Source: MGBC124762 sp048201935
Lineage (GTDB): Bacteria > Bacillota > Clostridia > Oscillospirales > Oscillospiraceae
Assembly (NCBI GenBank): GCA_048201935.1
Contig: DBFBGR010000011.1
Span: forward strand, 1-64,000
Length of the DNA: 64,000 nt
Reading direction: 5' to 3'
How positions within the stretch are numbered: position 1 is the first letter of the stretch; every line of letters begins with the position of its first letter. This document shows, one piece after another, positions 51,209-57,900 of the stretch. A program made the position numbers and the translations under genes. The notes under the pieces were generated by a model, which saw only the letters and a program-made list of their open reading frames with translations, searched no databases and was not told the DNA's origin.

Positions 51209-52312
51209 ATGGCAACTGTAACGCTAAAGGGCGTCAAAAAGGTCTACGACAACAAGGTCACCGCCGTCCACGGCTTTGACCTGGACATCGCCGACAAGGA
51301 ATTTGTGGTGCTGGTGGGCCCGTCGGGCTGCGGAAAGTCCACGACCCTGCGTATGATCGCCGGGCTGGAGGAGATCAGCGGCGGCGAACTGTATATCGAC
51401 GGCAAGCTCTGCAACGATGTGGAGCCCAAGGACCGGGACATCGCCATGGTGTTCCAATCCTACGCCCTTTATCCCCAGATGACCGTCCGGGAGAACATGG
51501 CCTTTCCCCTGAAGCTGAAAAAAGTGCCCAAGGCGGACAGCGATAAGCTGGTGGAAGAGGTGGCCGGGATCCTGGGCATCGCCGAGTACTTGGACCGCAA
51601 GCCCAAGGCCCTCTCCGGCGGCCAGCGCCAGCGGGTGGCCATCGGCCGGGCCATCGTCCGGGAGCCCAAGGTCCTTTTGATGGACGAGCCGCTGAGCAAT
51701 CTGGATGCGAAACTCCGCAACCAGATGCGCTCGGAGATCATCAAGTTGAGAAGCCGCATCAACACCACCTTCATCTACGTCACCCACGACCAGACCGAGG
51801 CCATGACCCTGGGGGACCGCATCGTCATCATGAAGGACGGCCACATCCAGCAGGTGGGTACCCCCCAGGAGGTCTTTGAACGGCCCGCCAATCTCTTCGT
51901 GGCCGGGTTCATCGGTATGCCCCAGATGAACTTCTTTGAGGACGCCTGGCTGGAAGACGGCAAGGTGAAGTTACAGGGGGCGGCCATAGACTTACCCGCT
52001 GAAACGGCCGCCAAATTGGCGGGAAGATCGGGGAAGGTCATTGCCGGCATCCGCCCCAACCACATCAAGCTGGCCCAGGCCGCCAGGGCCGGGACCTTGA
52101 CCGGAACGGTGGACATCAGCGAAATGATGGGGGCGGAGGTCCACCTCCACGTCACCGCCCAGGGCAAGGATGTGGTGCTGGTCATCCCCACCGCCGACCT
52201 GCCCGAACCGTGGCGCGGCGGCGTGCCCTCCGGCGCCCCGATCCACTTTGCGGCGCCCGGCCAGCACATCCATCTGTTTGACAGCGAGACCAAGGAAAAC
52301 CTGCTGAAATAA
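51209..52312 (+). CDS. ABC transporter ATP-binding protein, MsmX/UgpC type (second copy)
   Basis: 367 residues, the same length as the copy at 30909. Walker A GPSGCGKST near 37, Q-loop VFQSYALYPQMTV, signature LSGGQRQRVAIGRAI, Walker B LLMDEPLSNLD, switch VTHDQTEAM, and a C-terminal OB-type domain. The Q-loop YALYPQMTV form is the standard multi-sugar ATPase sequence, whereas the first copy has YALYGNMSV. This one may therefore be a general MsmX serving several permeases. It starts 36 bases after the giant gene with GTGAGGAG ahead, and a strong terminator follows. Confidence 0.94.
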   Translation: MATVTLKGVKKVYDNKVTAVHGFDLDIADKEFVVLVGPSGCGKSTTLRMIAGLEEISGGELYIDGKLCNDVEPKDRDIAMVFQSYALYPQMTVRENMAFPLKLKKVPKADSDKLVEEVAGILGIAEYLDRKPKALSGGQRQRVAIGRAIVREPKVLLMDEPLSNLDAKLRNQMRSEIIKLRSRINTTFIYVTHDQTEAMTLGDRIVIMKDGHIQQVGTPQEVFERPANLFVAGFIGMPQMNFFEDAWLEDGKVKLQGAAIDLPAETAAKLAGRSGKVIAGIRPNHIKLAQAARAGTLTGTVDISEMMGAEVHLHVTAQGKDVVLVIPTADLPEPWRGGVPSGAPIHFAAPGQHIHLFDSETKENLLK

Positions 52313-52313
52313 C

Positions 52314-52362
52314 GCAAAAAAGAGGTCCGCCTTCTCATTGGGAAGGCGGACCTCTTTTTTGC
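52314..52362 (+). terminator. Terminator ending the uronate cluster
   Basis: A very strong stem GCAAAAAAGAGGTCCGCC / GGCGGACCTCTTTTTTGC with loop around TTCTCATTGGGAA. Confidence 0.93.
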
Positions 52363-52841
52363 GGAAGAGCGACGACCGGCTGGACGGACGTTATCTGTTT
52401 CATTGTCTGTGGCGAGGTATCTGTTGCCCTATGTGACCACGGTATTTGCCACAGACGGGAGAGGCGATCATTCCCTCGAAAAAAGAAGCGCGGATCAATT
52501 TGCTCTGCGCTTCGCTTATTCATGGATCTGTTCTTTGACTGCATTCAGGCGGAAAAGATCAAGATGCGCGTGATGTTTAGAAAGAGATAATAGATCCATT
52601 TTCTTCGCATTCATTTTACCTTGGCGGTGTTAAAATGCCAAGAGGAATAATACATAATTCCTTGAAATGATAAAAATAGTACGTCTTATTTACCTGTTTT
52701 GCTGACCCATAACTTGACCCAGAATGGGAAAAGAGTGGGAGGAGCGGATGGAGCAAAGAGGGCTGGAGCGTGTCTGCATTTGGGCACAAAAGTGCCAGAA
52801 CGGACTCGAAGGCACCAGCCATCATCCCTGCCGCAGCCCCC

Positions 52842-52885
52842 CTCATAACCGGTCGGCCGCAGGTTCAAGCCCTGCCCCGCAACCA
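52842..52885 (+). other. Truncated, degenerate 3' half of a tRNA-Met (possible att remnant)
   Basis: From CTCATAACC through GGCCGCAGGTTCAAG to GCAACCA it matches the 3' half of the initiator tRNA at 21325-21369. A 15-base identical block (52855-52869 against 21338-21352), one lost C in the acceptor strand and a few substitutions are seen. No 5' half exists upstream. Same orientation as the intact gene. It is followed, like a real tRNA, by a terminator. Confidence 0.75.
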
Positions 52886-52888
52886 GAA

Positions 52889-52925
52889 AAAACGCCCGGC
52901 TTCGGAAAAAGCCGGGCGCTTTTTG
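52889..52925 (+). terminator. Terminator behind the tRNA fragment
   Basis: CGCCCGGCTT / AAGCCGGGCG with loop CGGAAA, then CTTTTTG. Confidence 0.85.
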
Positions 52926-52968
52926 CCTTGGCCATCCCGGCCGAGGGCAACTTTTCGCCCTGTGGGGC

Positions 52969-52999
52969 TTGCCCCGGCGGGAAAGAAATGGTATGATAG
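52969..52999 (+). promoter_or_regulatory. Promoter of the transketolase genes
   Basis: TTGCCC, 17 bases (CGGCGGGAAAGAAATGG), TATGAT, at about 52970-52998. The weak -35 is offset by a good -10. Confidence 0.55.
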
Positions 53000-53060
53000 C
53001 GGTGTACGGACCGGCGGCCCTGCTTGCCGGCTTTGCTGTGACAGAGAGGGAGTGTTTTGA

Positions 53061-53906
53061 TTGACTGCTGACGAGAAAAAACGCCTGCGCATCGCGGCCT
53101 GTAAGGCGCGCATGGGTATTATCCAGGCCACCCACGCCGCCAAATGCGGCCATCCCGGCGGCTCACTGGGGGCCGCCGACGTGCTGACCTACCTCTATTT
53201 CCGGGAGATGAACATCGACCCCGCCCAGCCCCAAAAGCCCGACCGGGACCGCTTTGTCCTCTCCAAGGGGCACAACGCCCCCGGGCTCTACGCCGTGCTG
53301 GCCCAGCGGGGATTCTTTCCGGCGGAGGACCTGCTGACGCTGCGGCAGATCGGCTCCTACCTCCAGGGCCACCCCAACATGCGCACCGTCCCCGGGGTGG
53401 ACATGTCCACCGGCTCTCTGGGCCAGGGGGTCTCCGCCGCCGCGGGTATGGCCCTAGCCGCCAAGCACAAGGGCGAGAGCTGTAAGGTCTACACCCTGCT
53501 GGGCGACGGCGAGATCGAAGAGGGCGAGGTCTGGGAGGCGCTGATGTTCGCCGGGCACTACCACCTGGACAACCTCTGCGTCATCATCGACTCCAACGGC
53601 CTGCAGATCGACGGCCCGGTGGAGGAGGTCATGAACTCCCACCCCATCGTGGACAAGGTCCGGGCCTTCAACTTCGAGGTGGTGGAGTGCGACGGCAACG
53701 ACTTTGACGAGTTGGAAAAAGCATTTGCCGCTTTTCACGCCAACAGCGGCAAGCCTTTTTGTATCGTGATGAACACCACCAAGGGCCTTGGGGTGAGCTA
53801 CATGGAAAACAACGTTGACTGGCACGGCAAGGCCCCCAACGACGAGGAATACGCCGTGGCCATGGCCGAACTGGAGGCCACGCTGGCCGGATTGGAGGCG
53901 ATGTAA
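53061..53906 (+). CDS. Transketolase, N-terminal (TPP-binding) subunit
   Basis: 281 residues, corresponding to the first half of full-length transketolase. The thiamine-diphosphate motif GDGEIEEGEVWEALMFAGHY (GDG...N-type) is near 151-170, and the substrate-channel histidines lie in KCGHPGGSLGAADVL and SKGHNAPGLY. It begins with TTG; GAGGGAG spaces well to it and no earlier start in frame is better. Split transketolase is normal in Clostridia. The second subunit starts one base after the stop. Works in the pentose-phosphate pathway, linking pentoses to glycolysis. Confidence 0.94.
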   Translation: MTADEKKRLRIAACKARMGIIQATHAAKCGHPGGSLGAADVLTYLYFREMNIDPAQPQKPDRDRFVLSKGHNAPGLYAVLAQRGFFPAEDLLTLRQIGSYLQGHPNMRTVPGVDMSTGSLGQGVSAAAGMALAAKHKGESCKVYTLLGDGEIEEGEVWEALMFAGHYHLDNLCVIIDSNGLQIDGPVEEVMNSHPIVDKVRAFNFEVVECDGNDFDELEKAFAAFHANSGKPFCIVMNTTKGLGVSYMENNVDWHGKAPNDEEYAVAMAELEATLAGLEAM

Positions 53907-53907
53907 G

Positions 53908-54840
53908 ATGGCAGATGTGAAGAAGATCGCCACGCGCCAGAGCTATGGCGAGGCGCTGGCGGAGCTGATGGCCGACCACGAGGACGTGATCGTCTTCGAC
54001 GCAGACCTCTCCAACGCCACCAAGACCAACATCGTGAAGAAGGCCTTCCCTGGCCGCCACTACAACTGCGGCATCGCCGAGGGCAATATGATGGCGGCGG
54101 CGGCGGGCTGCGCGGCCATGGGGCTGGTGCCCTTCGCCTCCAGCTTCGCCATGTTCGCCGCGGGCCGGGCCTTTGAGCAGGTCCGCAACTCCATCGGCTA
54201 CCCCCAGCTCAACGTGAAGATCGGCGCCACCCACGGCGGCATTTCCGTGGGCGAGGACGGCGCCTCCCACCAGTGCTGCGAGGACTTTGCCCTCATGCGC
54301 TCCATCCCCGGCATGGTGGTCCTCTGCCCCGCCGACGACGCCGAGGCCCGGGCGGTGGTCCGGGCGGCCTACGCCCACCAGGGCCCTGTGTACATGCGCT
54401 TTAGCCGCTTTGCCATGCCCGCGGTCCACGACGGCCCTGTGGACTTCGTCATCGGCAAGGGCGAGGTGTTACGCGAAGGGACCGACGTGGCCATCATCGC
54501 CAACGGCCTTTTGGTCCCCGAGGCGGTGGCGGCGGCGGACGCGCTGGCGGAGGAGGGCGTTCACGCCCGGGTCATCAACATGGCCAGCGTCAAGCCTCTG
54601 GACGAGGCGCTGGTCCTGAAGGCCGCGGCGGACTGCGGCAAGGTGGTCACCTGCGAGGAGCACTCCATCATCGGCGGCCTGGGCGAGGCGGTGTGCGCCC
54701 TGCTGGCGGAAAACCGCCCCACGCCGGTGCGCCGCGTGGGCGTTAACGACGTGTTTGGCCACTCCGGCCCGGCGGGCCCGCTCCTCAAGGAGTTCGGCCT
54801 GTCGGCGGAACACATCATCCAGGTGTGCAAGAGCTTCTAA
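53908..54840 (+). CDS. Transketolase, C-terminal (pyrimidine-binding) subunit
   Basis: 310 residues. Pyrimidine-binding domain with the catalytic Glu segment HYNCGIAEGNMMAAAAG, then the substrate-binding THGGISVGEDGASHQ and the C-terminal domain (VITCEEH-like VVTCEEHSIIGGLGEAV). ATG 53908 lies one base behind the N-terminal subunit stop; the longer open frame runs out of phase inside that gene. The two proteins form an alpha2-beta2-like active enzyme. Confidence 0.94.
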   Translation: MADVKKIATRQSYGEALAELMADHEDVIVFDADLSNATKTNIVKKAFPGRHYNCGIAEGNMMAAAAGCAAMGLVPFASSFAMFAAGRAFEQVRNSIGYPQLNVKIGATHGGISVGEDGASHQCCEDFALMRSIPGMVVLCPADDAEARAVVRAAYAHQGPVYMRFSRFAMPAVHDGPVDFVIGKGEVLREGTDVAIIANGLLVPEAVAAADALAEEGVHARVINMASVKPLDEALVLKAAADCGKVVTCEEHSIIGGLGEAVCALLAENRPTPVRRVGVNDVFGHSGPAGPLLKEFGLSAEHIIQVCKSF

Positions 54841-54849
54841 GACTTCCAC

Positions 54850-54882
54850 AAGCGGCTGACGGTCTGTCAGCCGCTTTTTTGT
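54850..54882 (+). terminator. Terminator after transketolase
   Basis: AAGCGGCTGAC / GTCAGCCGCTT with loop GGTCT, then TTTTG. Confidence 0.9.
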
Positions 54883-54902
54883 TGATTTTGCCCAGTTCTT
54901 CC

Positions 54903-54931
54903 TTGACGAGGGGCGGAAAAAATGCTTTAAT
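54903..54931 (+). promoter_or_regulatory. Promoter of the pectin-esterase gene
   Basis: TTGACG (54903-54908), 17 bases, TTTAAT (54926-54931), about 45 bases before the ribosome site. Confidence 0.65.
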
Positions 54932-54988
54932 AGAAGTAGTGAGCGTTGGGCCAAGGGCCCAAGGAATATTTTGCAGGAGGTCAAGGGA

Positions 54989-57900
54989 ATGAAGAAAACC
55001 ACGTTGAGACTGCTGAGCGTGCTGTGCGCGCTGGCGCTGGTGGTGGGGCTGGTCCCCGCGCTGGCCGCCGTGCCCATGGGCGGCACGGAGGTGGCCGAGA
55101 CCGCCTCTACCGTAGAGGCGGCTGTCCCCAGCGGGGACAGCAAGAGCGCTGACGCGCCCGCCGAGCTGGCCGCCGCCCAAACGGTGTGGGTGGTGGGCGA
55201 CTCCACCGTGTGCACCTACGGCGCGAACGAGGACCCCAATCACTTTTATAAGCGCTGCGGCTACGGCGCTAGGCTGCAGGACTATGTGAGCGCGCCTTAC
55301 GAGGTCCAAAACCTGGCCATCTCTGGCGAGAGCTCCAAGAGCTTTACCACCACGGCCAATTACACCACGCTGCTCAACGGCATGAAGGCCAATGACATCC
55401 TGATCATCGGCTTCGGACACAACGACGAGAAGTCGGATGACGCCGCCCGCTACACCGCCCCCAACGGCACCTCCACCACCGAGGGGAGCTTTGCCAAGAG
55501 CCTGGCGGACAACTATATCAGTCCGGCCAAGGCCAAGGCGGTCATCCCCGTCCTCTGCACCCCCATCGTCCGCCGGACCGGCACCACCGGTAGCTGGAGC
55601 AACAACTGCCTCCACAAGGCCAACGGCGGCGACTACGCCGAGGATATCCGCAAGCTGGGCGCGGAGTTGGACGTGGCCGTGGTGGACCTGACCACCCTGA
55701 CCAAGGAGAAATACGACGCGGTGGGGGCCGAGGAGACCAAGAGCTTCCACGCCTGTAAGGCCGGCGGCGCCAACGACGTGGACAACACCCACCTGAACGC
55801 CTATGGCGCCCAGGTGGTGGCCCAGCTTTTGGCCACCGAGCTGGCCAAGCTCCCCAACCTGGCGGCCTATGTGGCCCCCGAGGCGGTGGCTCCGAACAAG
55901 GCCACCCACCTGGTGCAGAATCCCGACTGGGTGGACCCGTCTACCATCCCCTATGCCCCGCCCACCACCTCCAGCGCCCAGTGCCAGGACTATGTGGCCG
56001 GGGACGTTCACTTTAAGGGTACCGCCATTGGCGAACTGGGCGGGGGCGACCCCACGGCGGCCAACCACGTCCGGGAGACGGTGGACGGCGCGATGCACAT
56101 TGCCGTCAAGAACAACAAGAGCAAGATCACCAGCAGTCAGGACGGTCTGGTGATGTACTACTATCAGGTCCCCGCCGACAAGCCCTTCACACTGAAGGCC
56201 AAGGCCCGGGTGAACTCCATCGGCACCTCCGCCCCCAACCAGGCCGCTTTTGGCCTGATGGCCCGGGACGATATGTATATCGACAAGTATGACAGCGCGC
56301 TGACCAGCGACTATGTGGTGGCGGGCTGCCTGGGCAACGGCGGCGGCGTCAACTTCGCCCGGACCAATGGGACGCTGAACACCAGCACCGGCTGCACCCT
56401 GGCCAAGCCCCTGGCCGCCGACCAGACCTATGAACTGCAGATCACCCGGGGCGACGGCAACTACTCCTGCGCCATTGACGGCGTGACCAAGATCTACGAC
56501 CTGTCGGTGGACAACAAGGACACCCAGTATACCTACATCGGCATGTTCTGCGCCCGGAGCTTCGACGTGACCTACAGCAGCATCGTGCTGGAGGTGGACG
56601 GCCAGACCCTTTGCGACACCACCGCCGCGGGCGAGCCCTTCTCCTTCTCGGTGAAGGGCTGGAAGTTCAAGGACGCCAAGGGCGCGGCCAGCGCGGAGGC
56701 CGTGGACGGCGGCACGCTGGACGCCGTTGACATCTCGACCGCCGGCGACGCCGCCCAGGCTCTGGCCTTTGCGGCGGTCTACGACCTGGATGGCCGCATG
56801 ACCGGCGTCAAGGCCGTGGACGTGAAGACCGGCGAGATCAAGACCGGTTTGAAGATGAACGGCGGCGAGACCGCCAAGGTCTTCTGCCTGGACAAGACGG
56901 GCAAGGCCCCTCTGACCGAGGCGGCCCAGATCACCAGCGGCACCCCGGCCCCTGACCCCGATGTGCCCGTCTCCCCCAACCGCATCAAGGTCTGGGACTT
57001 TGCCGCCCAGGGCGAGAGCGACGCCAAGCTCTATGAGAACATGATCACCGCGTCCTCCTGGAGCGGCGCGCTGACTGGCGGACAGATCGCCAACGGCGAC
57101 AAGACCTTTGGCGACCTGGTCTTCGCCGCCAACAGCAGCGAGAAGCTCTACAGCTCGGTGGCGGGCGTGGGGAGCTACGGCGACGCCAAAAAATACTGCG
57201 TGGACTTTGGCGACGGCTACACCTCCGCCGGCGGCATCTACTGCAACGGTACGGGTAACGCCAGCAAGCGCTATGTGCTGGTCAAGGACGTGAAGGCCGG
57301 GGACAAGATCGTGTCCTACATGGGCAGCAGCCAAAATGGCGAGATCACCTTCAGCGCGGGCACCAACGGCGCGGCGGACTATACGCTGACCAGCGCGGTG
57401 GGCACCTATCAGAAGGGCGAATTTATCGCCAAAAAGGACGGCGACTTTAAGATCTGGATGTCCGCCGGCGGCGGCAAGCCCTTCTATATGCGGGTCATGC
57501 TCCTCAAGTCCGCCCAGGTGAAGGGGACCCTCACCGTGCCCGCCGGCGTGACGGGCTACGGACTGAAGTTTATGAACCAGACCACCGGGGCGGAGACCGC
57601 CGCCACCGTCACGGGCAACACCTTTACCGCCGCCCTGGCCCCGGGCTACACCTACACCGCCGTGCTCACCAACGCCACCGGCTACGGCCTGACCAACGCC
57701 TGCAAGCAGGTGACGGTCACCGACGCGGAGTCCGTGAACGGAAAGACCGGCGTGGCCCTGACCGCCGAGGCCAAGAGCACCTACACCTATTCGGGCAAGG
57801 TCACCGGCTTCGCCCAGGGCTATGACGTGAGCAAGCTGGCCGTCACCCTTCAGCCCGACGAGGACTCCGCCGCCGCCGGATTCATGGCGGTGAAGCTGAC

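Larger units (their letters stand above)
52363..53060. other. Gene-poor, AT-rich junction region
   Basis: About 700 bases without a supportable gene. Contents: a 9-bp inverted repeat GTCTGTGGC / GCCACAGAC (52405-52456), a low-GC stretch 52560-52720 with only tiny frames, the tRNA-Met 3' fragment with its terminator, and the transketolase promoter. Base composition is clearly unlike either neighbour, as at a horizontal-transfer boundary. Confidence 0.6.

Noticed and set aside
52460..52600. Possible transposase remnant in the junction region
   Set aside because: A short frame reading IIPSKKEAR is loosely like IS-family transposases, but it is too short, has stops and shows no catalytic motif or terminal inverted repeats.
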